A stretch of 64,000 bases of DNA from Enterococcus pingfangensis (lineage in GTDB: Bacteria; Bacillota; Bacilli; Lactobacillales; Enterococcaceae). Location of the stretch: positions 124,001-188,000 of the forward strand of contig NZ_BJDP01000006.1 in the NCBI RefSeq assembly GCF_005405205.1. Reading direction: 5' to 3'. The notes beneath the pieces were generated by a model. It worked only from the letters and a program-made list of their open reading frames with translations. It ran no database searches and was not told the origin of the DNA. A program made the position numbers and the translations under genes. The first letter of the stretch is position 1; each line of letters starts with the position of its first letter. Below, piece by piece: positions 1-12,042 of this stretch.

Positions 1-2210
<2,210 letters not shown>

Positions 2211-2213
2211 TCA

Positions 2214-2268
2214 TGAAGGGTGTAACAACAATGTCCAAAAGGATTCGTTGTTGTTAGACCCTTTTTCT
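2214..2268 (+). terminator. Rho-independent terminator after glvA
   Basis: The arms AGGGTGTAACAACAA and TTGTTGTTAGACCCT form a long, slightly bulged stem followed by a T-run, ending the PTS/glvA transcript. Confidence 0.8.
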
Positions 2269-2290
2269 GAAAATTATAGGAGGAATAGTA

Positions 2291-3187
2291 ATGGAGATTT
2301 CCGTAATCGGTTTAGGCAAAATGGGGATGGGGATTGCTGAAAATTTATTAAGCCATCAATATCAAGTTGCTGGTTTTGACATTGATCCAAGTGTCGCTGA
2401 AACACTAACTAAATTGGGAGGAACTTATTATTCCAATATTGAACAGCTAAAGAAGCATGACAAGCAGCAGATTATTTGGTTGATGTTGCCGGCAGGAGAT
2501 TTGACCAATACTATGGTCAAGAATATTTTAGAATTTTTAGATGCAGGCGATATTGTAATTGATGCGGGCAACGCACATTACCAAGATAGCAAAAGGAATT
2601 ACGAACGGTGCCAAGCAAAGGGAATTCACTTTTTAGATGTGGGGACATCCGGTGGTGTTACAGGGGCTCAAAAGGGTGCGTGTATGATGATCGGTGGCGA
2701 TAAGGAAATCTTTGACCAGCTAGAACCAGTTTTTGCTGATCTATGTGTGGAAAAAGGATTAATTTATAGCGGTCCAGCTGGAAGCGGTCATTACCTCAAA
2801 ATGGTCCATAATGGAATCGAATATGGCATGATGCAATCGATCGGCGAAGGGTTCAATTTGCTGCACCATAGTCCCTATGATTATGAGATGAGTGAAGTTG
2901 CGCAAGTATTTAATCACGGATCCGTGATTCGTTCTTGGCTGATGGAGCTGACAGAAAATATTTATCGAGAAAAAGTGGACATGCAAGAAATTGCTGGAGT
3001 TATTCCATCTTCGGGTGAAGGAAAATGGACGGTGGAAGAAGCGTTACGTTTAAATGTAAATCTGCCGGTGATTACTCAGGCACTTATGACGCGCTTTGCT
3101 TCAGAAGATTATGATAAGATAAGTGAGAAGCTTGTCGCATTATTGCGGAACCAATTTGGCGGGCATGATTTTGTAAAGGGTGAGTGA
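2291..3187 (+). CDS. gnd: 6-phosphogluconate dehydrogenase (decarboxylating), short YqeC-type
   Basis: Oxidises and decarboxylates 6-phosphogluconate to ribulose 5-phosphate. The 298 residues match the short YqeC/GndA-type enzymes rather than the ~470-residue form. The Rossmann motif GLGKMGMGIAENL is at residues 7-19. Strand 2 ends in an acidic residue (GFDID), which suggests NAD rather than NADP; this is an inference. DVGTSGGVTGA and the catalytic region GHYLKMVHNGIEYGMMQ are visible. An AGGAGG site lies just upstream of the ATG. The stop overlaps the gluconate kinase reading frame, so the pair forms a gluconate-use module. Confidence 0.88.
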   Translation: MEISVIGLGKMGMGIAENLLSHQYQVAGFDIDPSVAETLTKLGGTYYSNIEQLKKHDKQQIIWLMLPAGDLTNTMVKNILEFLDAGDIVIDAGNAHYQDSKRNYERCQAKGIHFLDVGTSGGVTGAQKGACMMIGGDKEIFDQLEPVFADLCVEKGLIYSGPAGSGHYLKMVHNGIEYGMMQSIGEGFNLLHHSPYDYEMSEVAQVFNHGSVIRSWLMELTENIYREKVDMQEIAGVIPSSGEGKWTVEEALRLNVNLPVITQALMTRFASEDYDKISEKLVALLRNQFGGHDFVKGE

Positions 3188-3195
3188 TTTTGTCA

Positions 3196-4557
3196 ATGTT
3201 TTTGGGAATAGATATTGGAACAACAGCGATTAAGTTAGGTGTCATTCAGGAAAATGAGCTGCTTTATACAAGTGATTTGCCGCTTAAAACTTATGGGGAT
3301 GATCGAATTAAATTTCAGGCAGGCGATGAACTGCTAGCTGCTTTAACGGCAGGGATCTTGGCGATTCCGACTGGGATGCGCCAACAAATTGCTACTATCA
3401 GTTTTAGTACAGCGATGCATAGTTTGATGCCTGATGATGGGAAAAAACAAATCTTTTTATGGTCAGATGTCCAAGCGGCAAGTGCAATCGACCGCTTTAA
3501 ACAGACGAATTTAGCAACCCGGTTTTATGAAATTTCGGGGACGCCGATCCATGCGATGTCACCATTTGCGAAACTATTATACTTTCAAGAAACGAAACAG
3601 TATCCAGCTGAGATCCATTGGTATGGAATCAAAGAATTGGTCATGCAGCACTTTACAGGAAAGCCATTCATCGATTATGCCACAGCTTCTGCTACCGGGT
3701 TGTTCGATTTACGAGAAAAGCAATGGAGCAAAGAAATCCTCGATTATTTAGGCATAAACGCTGCTCAGTTGGCACCTGTGGCAGATACAACGCAAGCATT
3801 TGAAATGTTACCAGAAATACGGACATTGTTTGATTTTTCTCAAGAGATCCAAGTAGTGATCGGGGCAAGCGATGGGACACTGGCGGCATATGCCAGCTAC
3901 TATTCTACTGGCAGAACGGCTAGTCTAACGATTGGAACAAGTGCAGCCGTTCGGCAGATCACTAAAAAAATTCAATTGGATCAGAAAAAGCAAAATTTCT
4001 GTTATTACTTAAAAGAAGATTTGTTAGTAAGCGGAGCGCCTTCAAATAATGGCGGGATAGTTTTGGCCTGGGCAGCAGAACAATTGTCAGCTGATCCAGC
4101 GCTATTTTATAAAACACTGCCGGATTTGTTGGCAGACACATCGTCGGGTGCAAACAATTTACGTTTTTGGCCCTACTTGAATGGGGAGCGCGCGCCTTAT
4201 TGGAGTAATGAGATCAAAGGCGGCTTTTATGATCTAACGCTCCAACACACTAAAGCTGATATGATTCGCAGCGTGATCGAAGGAATGTTGTTGAATATTC
4301 GTCAACTGGTTGAACTAGTGGCTGAGGGGGAAGAACTATCCGTAAGCGGCGGCTTTTTCCAAACTGCGGCATTAGGAGAATTGGCGGCAGATATTTTTGG
4401 GACACCTTGTTACTACGCACCGCAAAATGAACCAATTTTTGGTTTGTACTATTTATTAGCGCAACCGAAACAAAGGATTGAAGAAAATCAAGCCTTTTTA
4501 CCAGATCCAATCCAGCGAGATGTTTATAATAAAATTGCACCGGACTATTTTGTCTGA
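3196..4557 (+). CDS. gntK: Gluconate kinase, FGGY family
   Basis: Phosphorylates gluconate, or a related sugar acid, to feed the neighbouring 6-phosphogluconate dehydrogenase. The FGGY fold shows in GIDIGTT at the N-terminus, the catalytic-Asp region GASDGTLAAYAS, and the second ATP-binding part (NNGGIVLAWA, LSVSGGFF). ATG 3196 places GIDIGTT at residue 4. Upstream GTG 3184 and TTG 3190 are possible in-frame starts; the Shine-Dalgarno AAAGGGTGAG (3175-3183) is too near the GTG. The substrate is inferred from the neighbour. The 3' end overlaps the convergent regulator by 13 bases. No gluconate permease is visible. Confidence 0.85.
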   Translation: MFLGIDIGTTAIKLGVIQENELLYTSDLPLKTYGDDRIKFQAGDELLAALTAGILAIPTGMRQQIATISFSTAMHSLMPDDGKKQIFLWSDVQAASAIDRFKQTNLATRFYEISGTPIHAMSPFAKLLYFQETKQYPAEIHWYGIKELVMQHFTGKPFIDYATASATGLFDLREKQWSKEILDYLGINAAQLAPVADTTQAFEMLPEIRTLFDFSQEIQVVIGASDGTLAAYASYYSTGRTASLTIGTSAAVRQITKKIQLDQKKQNFCYYLKEDLLVSGAPSNNGGIVLAWAAEQLSADPALFYKTLPDLLADTSSGANNLRFWPYLNGERAPYWSNEIKGGFYDLTLQHTKADMIRSVIEGMLLNIRQLVELVAEGEELSVSGGFFQTAALGELAADIFGTPCYYAPQNEPIFGLYYLLAQPKQRIEENQAFLPDPIQRDVYNKIAPDYFV

Positions 4558-5279
4558 TTCTTTTGGGTAAATTCTTGAACGATATATTCCATCAGTAATA
4601 ATAATTTACCGAAGAAGCCGTTATACTTAATATTTTGGCTGTCTAAAGGGCGATCGTCGGCAACTTCAAAAATGATCGTTGCAAACTTAGTTGCTCGAGA
4701 TTGACTATTACCGGTAAATAAAATCGTAGGAATATTCTTCTCTTGTGAAAACTGCATTTTCTCAATAACTTTTTGAGTTTCGCCGGCTTTAGAAATAACG
4801 ATCATCATGCTGATATTATCGGCATTGTTGTTGATGATCCCTGAGGAATCCGCGGCGTTGACAAAAAGTCCTTTGATGCCATTTACTAGTAATTTTTTAT
4901 AAAGATATTCCGCAATGATACTAGAAAAACCAGTCGCATAAATCGTGATGAATTTTTCTTGGTTTTTTTGATAAATCTCTTTCATTGTTTGGATCGAAGG
5001 AATGATTTTCTCCGTTGGAATAGAAATATCAACAGTTGCCTCAACGAATTGGTTATTTGGCTGGTATTGATTTTTTAGAAAGTAGAACAGTTCTAAGTAA
5101 CCAGAGAAATCTAATTTTTGTGCCAAACGAACGATTGTTGCTGGTGAAGTATAGAGTGTCGCAGCGATTTTCCTCAAAGAAACACCATCTAGCTCGTTTA
5201 CATAATCAGATAAATAAGTCAAAATGGCTCGATCGTTATCTGATAAGTGCTTTCCTTTAGTAACTAATTCTAAATCCAT
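4545..5279 (-). CDS. RpiR/MurR-family transcriptional regulator (HTH + SIS)
   Basis: A 244-residue regulator. An N-terminal RpiR helix-turn-helix (about residues 1-75, with VSLRKIAATLYTSPATIVRLAQKL) is followed by a sugar-phosphate-binding SIS domain (about residues 95-235). These proteins sense phosphosugars and control nearby catabolic genes. It sits between gntK and the EIIA gene and is transcribed away from EIIA, so control of this sugar block is likely. The inverted repeat at 5312-5336 overlaps its own TATAAT box, which suggests autoregulation. The inducer is unknown. Confidence 0.88.
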   Translation of the reverse strand: MDLELVTKGKHLSDNDRAILTYLSDYVNELDGVSLRKIAATLYTSPATIVRLAQKLDFSGYLELFYFLKNQYQPNNQFVEATVDISIPTEKIIPSIQTMKEIYQKNQEKFITIYATGFSSIIAEYLYKKLLVNGIKGLFVNAADSSGIINNNADNISMMIVISKAGETQKVIEKMQFSQEKNIPTILFTGNSQSRATKFATIIFEVADDRPLDSQNIKYNGFFGKLLLLMEYIVQEFTQKNQTK

Positions 5280-5311
5280 CGCTGGACCTCCTAAGCAAGA
5301 TAATAAAGATA

Positions 5312-5336
5312 CATTAGTATTTATTATACACTAATG
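5312..5336. promoter_or_regulatory. Inverted repeat, candidate RpiR operator over its promoter
   Basis: CATTAGT (5312-5318) and ACTAATG (5330-5336) are perfect 7-base arms with an 11-base spacer. The spacer holds TATAAT on the minus strand (5328-5323), a good -10 box for the regulator; no convincing -35 box is seen. It lies in the divergent region between the regulator and the EIIA gene, so binding could affect both. Confidence 0.5.
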
Positions 5337-5415
5337 ATTCGAAAAAGAACTAAGTCCTATTTTATTGTATGATTGTTGATTTGTCGTAAACGTATAAACG
5401 AAAGGAGTGTAATAA

Positions 5416-5883
5416 ATGTTTGGACTATTTAAAAATAAAACGAGCGAAATCACTACACCTGTAAATGGATTGGTGGTCGACCTGCAAGAAGTGAAAGATC
5501 CAGTCTTTAGCGGCAAGATGATGGGAGAGGGATTTGCGGTTAAGCCTGCAGACGGGAAAATCCATGCTCCCGTTAAAGGAACAATCAAATCGATTTTCCC
5601 CTCATTTCATGCTTTGACGCTGGAAGCAGCAGATGGACTTGATATCTTGATCCATCTTGGGTTGGACACCGTTGAGTTAGACGGCAATGGCTTTAGTTCA
5701 TTCGTTCAAGAAGGACAAAAAGTCGATGTGGGGGACCTCTTGATCCAAGTCGATTTAGACTTTTTAGCACAAAATGAGAAAGACGATATTGTGATCGTCG
5801 TTTTCCCGGAAATGCAAGATAAGAAAATACAAATAAATCTTGGTGAAAAACAACTTGGTGAAGTAGCGGCGACTTTGAAATAA
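5416..5883 (+). CDS. crr: PTS EIIA component, glucose family (Crr-like)
   Basis: A soluble phospho-carrier that passes phosphate from HPr to an EIIB domain. The 155 residues form one EIIA-Glc domain: TPVNGLVVDLQEVKDPVFS near the N-terminus, VKPADGKIHAPVKGTI, and the active-site His80 in ILIHLGLDTVEL. His65 in FHALTLE is the usual second histidine. AAAGGAG lies 8-9 bases before the ATG. It may serve the EIICB at the window start, which lacks an EIIA domain. It is monocistronic, flanked by the regulator and a terminator. Confidence 0.9.
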   Translation: MFGLFKNKTSEITTPVNGLVVDLQEVKDPVFSGKMMGEGFAVKPADGKIHAPVKGTIKSIFPSFHALTLEAADGLDILIHLGLDTVELDGNGFSSFVQEGQKVDVGDLLIQVDLDFLAQNEKDDIVIVVFPEMQDKKIQINLGEKQLGEVAATLK

Positions 5884-5972
5884 ATCTTTCTTAATTGTAA
5901 GAAATTCTCTGCGATCTCTAAAAAAATTTGTTACTTAGTAGATCGACATATAATAAGTTTTGCCCAAATAAT

Positions 5973-6009
5973 CCGCTGGAAGGGTTACCATTCTTTCAGC
6001 GGCTTTTTT
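5973..6009 (+). terminator. Rho-independent terminator after EIIA
   Basis: CCGCTGGAA (5973-5981) pairs with TTTCAGCGG (5994-6002) and is followed by CTTTTTTT. Confidence 0.85.
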
Positions 6010-6052
6010 TCGAAAATATATGTCCATATGAGCTGTTTCTACAGGAAAATAA

Positions 6053-6081
6053 TTGCTATCATCGTCTATCTAGGCTATAGT
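6053..6081 (+). promoter_or_regulatory. SigA promoter for the acetylesterase gene
   Basis: TTGCTA (6053-6058), a 17-base spacer and TATAGT (6076-6081) lie about 30 bases before the start codon at 6113. Confidence 0.55.
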
Positions 6082-6112
6082 TTGGCAAACAAAGGATTTG
6101 AGGTGCAGAAAG

Positions 6113-6949
6113 ATGAAATCAATTTTATTAATTGGTCAATCGAACATGGCGGGACGGGGATATTTGAGTGATGTTCCTGCTATCTATAATGAAAATATCG
6201 AAATGTTGCGTAATGGTTGGTGGCAAATGATGGCCGAACCGATTCATTTTGATCGTGAAGTTGCGGGAGTTGGCCCAGCGGCATCTTTTGCAGCGGCTTG
6301 GTCACAAGACAATCCAGATGAAAAAATAGGATTGATTCCTTGTGCTGAAGGCGGCAGTTCGATCGATGAATGGGAGGCAGATCAATTATTGACTCGCCAT
6401 GCTCTGGCTGAAGCAAAATTTGCCATGGAGTCTAGTGAATTGATCGGTATTTTGTGGCATCAAGGAGAAAATGACAGCTTAAATGGGCGTTATAAAAATT
6501 ATGCGAAAAAATTAAAAACGGTATTTGCTCATTTTCGCAAGGAACTTGGTTTGCCGGAACTACCAATTATTATGGGGGAGCTTCCTGATTTCTTAGGGAA
6601 AACCGGGTTTGGTTTGAGCGCAACAGAATTTGCTGAGATCAACCGTGAAATGGTAAAAGCAGCTGAAGATAATTGCTATCTTGTCAGTGCTGAGAAGCTA
6701 CGTGCGAATCCGGATGGTATCCATATCAATGCAGAGTCTCAAAGGCAATTTGGAATCCGTTATTATGAAGCTTTTGTACAAAAAAGAAATATTCTTCATG
6801 CTTTAGGCGATGAAGATGAACGGCTTAGTAAAATTTACGGACGAGCAGCAAGTAAAAATGAAAAAATCTATTTGTTGAGTCGAGATTTTGCGCTAGGAGA
6901 AATCAATTATCAAAAATTTATGGAGAAATTTGCCGAGATTACTGAATGA
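6113..6949 (+). CDS. SGNH-fold sialate O-acetylesterase-like esterase
   Basis: A 278-residue esterase of the sialic-acid acetylesterase/CE6 type (SASA domain), probably removing acetyl groups from a carbohydrate. The nucleophile motif LIGQSNMAGRG is near residue 5, IPCAEGGSSIDEW follows, then LWHQGENDS, and the Asp-His pair is in PDGIHINAESQRQ. No signal peptide is seen, so it is likely cytoplasmic. The reading frame extends upstream to TTG 6098, but GAGGTG at 6100-6105 sets ATG 6113. It is monocistronic between two terminators. The substrate is not known. Confidence 0.78.
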   Translation: MKSILLIGQSNMAGRGYLSDVPAIYNENIEMLRNGWWQMMAEPIHFDREVAGVGPAASFAAAWSQDNPDEKIGLIPCAEGGSSIDEWEADQLLTRHALAEAKFAMESSELIGILWHQGENDSLNGRYKNYAKKLKTVFAHFRKELGLPELPIIMGELPDFLGKTGFGLSATEFAEINREMVKAAEDNCYLVSAEKLRANPDGIHINAESQRQFGIRYYEAFVQKRNILHALGDEDERLSKIYGRAASKNEKIYLLSRDFALGEINYQKFMEKFAEITE

Positions 6950-6999
6950 TCGAATAAGAGCTACTTCACTTTTTTGCCAGAATGAGTACTGTTTTTAAA

Positions 7000-7044
7000 A
7001 TCTGTAACCGACCACAAAAATACGGTCGGTTACAGATTTTTTCA
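7000..7044 (+). terminator. Strong Rho-independent terminator
   Basis: Perfect 15-base arms at 7000-7014 and 7025-7039 (AATCTGTAACCGACC and its complement) with a 10-base loop, flanked by A- and T-runs; it could work in both directions. Confidence 0.88.
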
Positions 7045-7069
7045 ATTCGCTGAATGTTTTTAACGGTCA

Positions 7070-7091
7070 TAAGTATGATAAAATACTTATT
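7070..7091. promoter_or_regulatory. Inverted repeat over the hemW extended -10
   Basis: ATAAGTAT (7070-7077) and ATACTTAT (7084-7091) are perfect arms around GATAAA. The repeat covers a TGATAAAAT extended -10 element in front of hemW. It could be an operator or chance AT-rich symmetry. Confidence 0.35.
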
Positions 7092-7118
7092 GTTACTAAT
7101 AGAAGAAAGAGGAATAAA

Positions 7119-8264
7119 ATGACACAATCAACTTCGGCTTATATTCACATTCCTTTTTGTGAGCATATCTGTTACTACTGTGATTTCAATAAAGTTTTTA
7201 TTGAAGGTCAACCAGTAGATGAATATATTGAAGCGTTGCTGAAAGAAGCGCGCTTGTCTTTGATCAAAACCCCGATAGAAAAGATGGAGACGGTCTATGT
7301 CGGCGGCGGAACCCCCACCTCACTTGACGCGAAACAGCTAGATCGATTGTTGAGCGGTTTACGCGAAATTCTTCCTTATAATAATAGCGGTGAATTTACG
7401 GTGGAGGCTAACCCGGGTGATCTGTCTGCGGATAAATTGGATGTTATGAAAAATTATGGTGTCAATCGCTTATCAATGGGGGTTCAAACGTTTGATGACC
7501 GCTTACTAAAAAAGATCGGCCGCAAACATACGGCTCAAGATGTGTACGATACGATCCAATTATTAGAAGAAAAGGATTTCCAAAATGTGACGATTGACTT
7601 GATCTATGCATTACCCGGTCAAAGTTTAGAAAGCTTTCGTGATACAGTCAAACGAGCGTTAGCATTGGATCTGCCGCATTATGCGCTGTACTCATTGATT
7701 TTGGAAAATCAAACGATGTTTATGAATTGGGTTCGTCGCGGGAAAATGCAGTTGCCAGAACAAGAAGTCGAAGCGCAGATGTATGCGGAAACGATCGAGG
7801 CGATGGAGAAAGCGGGCAGAATGCAATATGAGATCAGCAACTTTGCCAAACCGGAGTTTGAAAGCCAACACAATCTTGTTTATTGGAACAACCAAAATTA
7901 TTTTGGCTTCGGTGCCGGAGCGAGCGGCTATCTTGGAAAACGTCGTTACAAAAATCGCGGACCGATCCAGCATTATTTGAGATCGTTGAATGAAGACCAA
8001 TTGCCGATGCTTGAAGAAGAATATTTATCGGAAAAAGAACAGATCGAAGAGGAAATGTTCCTAGGCTTAAGAAAAATTTTAGGTGTCGATAAAGCGGTTT
8101 TTGAAGCGCGTTTTGGTCAAAGTATAATGAGTATCTACGCAACGGTCATTGAGGAATTAAAGCAGCAAAAGCTGGTAATAGAGACCGATTCCAGTATCCG
8201 CTTAACAAAGACCGGTCTGTTTCGCGGAAACGATGTTTTTGAAAAATTTTTGATCAGCAAATGA
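7119..8264 (+). CDS. hemW: HemW-type radical SAM protein (heme chaperone family)
   Basis: Resembles coproporphyrinogen oxidase HemN but belongs to the HemW branch, whose members bind heme rather than oxidise coproporphyrinogen. The radical-SAM cluster ligands are Cys14, Cys18 and Cys21 (CEHICYYC). GGGTPTSL, FTVEANPGDL and the HNLVYWNN motif follow. At 381 residues it is normal for HemW and shorter than HemN. Position just upstream of hrcA is common in Lactobacillales. AGAAAGAGG provides the Shine-Dalgarno. Confidence 0.9.
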   Translation: MTQSTSAYIHIPFCEHICYYCDFNKVFIEGQPVDEYIEALLKEARLSLIKTPIEKMETVYVGGGTPTSLDAKQLDRLLSGLREILPYNNSGEFTVEANPGDLSADKLDVMKNYGVNRLSMGVQTFDDRLLKKIGRKHTAQDVYDTIQLLEEKDFQNVTIDLIYALPGQSLESFRDTVKRALALDLPHYALYSLILENQTMFMNWVRRGKMQLPEQEVEAQMYAETIEAMEKAGRMQYEISNFAKPEFESQHNLVYWNNQNYFGFGAGASGYLGKRRYKNRGPIQHYLRSLNEDQLPMLEEEYLSEKEQIEEEMFLGLRKILGVDKAVFEARFGQSIMSIYATVIEELKQQKLVIETDSSIRLTKTGLFRGNDVFEKFLISK

Positions 8265-8266
8265 AA

Positions 8267-8293
8267 TTAGCACTCTCTTTAAGAGAGTGCTAA
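8267..8293 (+). promoter_or_regulatory. CIRCE element 1 (HrcA operator), upstream copy
   Basis: TTAGCACTC and GAGTGCTAA with exactly 9 bases between: a perfect CIRCE, 2 bases after the hemW stop. The sequence between the arms extends the stem by 2 bp and a TTTTT run follows, so it may also terminate hemW transcription. Confidence 0.95.
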
Positions 8294-8310
8294 TTTTTGG
8301 TTTTTCTTGC

Positions 8311-8338
8311 TTGACTTCTATAGAGAATGTGGTATATT
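8311..8338 (+). promoter_or_regulatory. SigA promoter of the hrcA operon
   Basis: TTGACT (8311-8316), a 16-base spacer and TATATT (8333-8338), placed between the two CIRCE elements. Confidence 0.85.
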
Positions 8339-8348
8339 AATAATCGAG

Positions 8349-8375
8349 TTAGCACTTAAAAAGAAAGAGTGCTAA
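8349..8375 (+). promoter_or_regulatory. CIRCE element 2 (HrcA operator), promoter-proximal
   Basis: TTAGCACTT, 9 bases, GAGTGCTAA: one mismatch from consensus. It lies just downstream of the -10 box and will be in the 5' end of the transcript. Confidence 0.93.
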
Positions 8376-8391
8376 CTAAAGGATGAGAAGA

Positions 8392-9432
8392 ATGTTAACA
8401 GAAAGACAAAAACTGATTCTCAGCTTGATCATCCAAGACTTTACTCATACGGGACAACCGGTGGGGTCGAAAAGTTTAATGGAAGAAGGCGTAAAAGCAA
8501 GTTCCGCAACTATCCGCAATGATATGAAGGCCCTAGAAGAATTAGGTTTGTTAGAGAAAACTCATTCTTCGTCTGGGAGAATCCCTTCAGCTCTAGGCTA
8601 TCGTTATTATGTGGATCATTTACTAACGCCGACAAAGGTGAGCAGTCAAGAGATAGGTCAGATCCGCAGCTCGTTGAAAAAAGATATTCATGAAATCGAT
8701 GATATCATTCAGCAGTCTGCTAAAATGCTTTCGCAAGTTACTAGCTATACGGCGTTTTCACTTGGTCCTGAGATGAAAGATCGGACATTGACCGGTTTTC
8801 GGATCGTTCCGTTGAATGATCGGCAAATCTTGGCAATCATCGTGACAGATAAAGGAAATGTGGAGAGTCAAGTTTTCCATATACCTGAAAATGTCGAGAG
8901 CCAAGACTTGGAAAAAATGGTTCGAATCATCAATGATCGTTTAGTAGGGCAGCCGCTGGTGAGTGTTTACCAGAAATTAAGAACTGAGATTCCAATGATC
9001 TTGCATCGCTATTTTCAAACGACTGAAGGAATCGGTCATTTATTTGATGTAATTTTGAATGATGCCTTTGAGGATAAAGTATTTGTAAGCGGACGGATGA
9101 ATATTTTGAATTTCAATCCGGATCAAGATCTTAACCAAGTCAAGTCAATGTATTCATTGATGCAAAATTCTGATGAGTTGACACAATTATTGTTGCCATC
9201 TGACAACGATATCCATGTTCGAATCGGAACTGAGCTGGGAAATGATTTATTTGATCGGTTAAGTATGATTCAAGCAAACTATGAAATTCGCGGACACGGT
9301 CGAGGGACAATCGCATTATTAGGTCCGACGTCGATGCCCTATTCAAAAATCTTTGGTCTGTTGGAAGTATTTCAATACGAGTTGACAAATGCATTGGACG
9401 ATTATTATCGTTCATTGGATTTATATCACTAG
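8392..9432 (+). CDS. hrcA: Heat-inducible transcription repressor HrcA
   Basis: Binds CIRCE DNA and represses the operon that encodes it and the DnaK machine. The 346 residues have an N-terminal winged helix (about 1-75, with SSATIRNDMKALEELGLLEKTHSSSGRIPS), then the GAF-like and inserted dimerisation regions. ATG 8392 (MLTERQ) is preferred over ATG 8383 because AAAGGATGAG sits correctly in front of it. First gene of hrcA-grpE-dnaK, with two CIRCE sites upstream. Confidence 0.95.
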   Translation: MLTERQKLILSLIIQDFTHTGQPVGSKSLMEEGVKASSATIRNDMKALEELGLLEKTHSSSGRIPSALGYRYYVDHLLTPTKVSSQEIGQIRSSLKKDIHEIDDIIQQSAKMLSQVTSYTAFSLGPEMKDRTLTGFRIVPLNDRQILAIIVTDKGNVESQVFHIPENVESQDLEKMVRIINDRLVGQPLVSVYQKLRTEIPMILHRYFQTTEGIGHLFDVILNDAFEDKVFVSGRMNILNFNPDQDLNQVKSMYSLMQNSDELTQLLLPSDNDIHVRIGTELGNDLFDRLSMIQANYEIRGHGRGTIALLGPTSMPYSKIFGLLEVFQYELTNALDDYYRSLDLYH

Positions 9433-9464
9433 AAACGATTCCTAAAAAGAAAGGGAGTAGCGTA

Positions 9465-11893
<2,429 letters not shown>

Positions 11894-11905
11894 TTAATTC
11901 GTTGA

Positions 11906-11937
11906 TAAAGGCCAAAGTCATCGCTTTGGTCTTTTTT
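11906..11937 (+). terminator. Terminator after dnaK
   Basis: AAAGGCCAAAG and CTTTGGTCTTT form a stem with one G-T pair around TCATCG, followed by a T-run. It separates dnaK from dnaJ. Confidence 0.8.
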
Positions 11938-11999
11938 CTTTCAAGATGAGACGCTCCTTTAGAAAAATGTTAAGAAGAGTATCGTATCGATTTTGAGTG

Positions 12000-12008
12000 T
12001 GATACAAT
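12000..12008 (+). promoter_or_regulatory. Extended -10 promoter of dnaJ
   Basis: TGATACAAT matches the TGnTATAAT extended -10 form about 35 bases before dnaJ. No good -35 box and no CIRCE are seen, so dnaJ may be controlled apart from dnaK. Confidence 0.45.
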
Positions 12009-12042
12009 ACTAACGATTCTATGAAATTATGGAGGGAAGCCA

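Noticed and set aside
5385-5398. CcpA cre site before the EIIA gene
   Set aside because: CGTAAACGTATAAA has the AAACG core but lacks the TG start and the CA end of the consensus; too weak to call.
5950-6009. Small RNA from a TATAAT near 5951 to the terminator at 5973-6009
   Set aside because: The possible -35 TTGTTA is only 15 bases away and the product would be under 50 bases; the terminator is explained by the EIIA gene.
8383-8391. hrcA start at ATG 8383
   Set aside because: This ATG lies inside the Shine-Dalgarno region AAAGGATGAG for ATG 8392, which gives the usual MLTERQ N-terminus.
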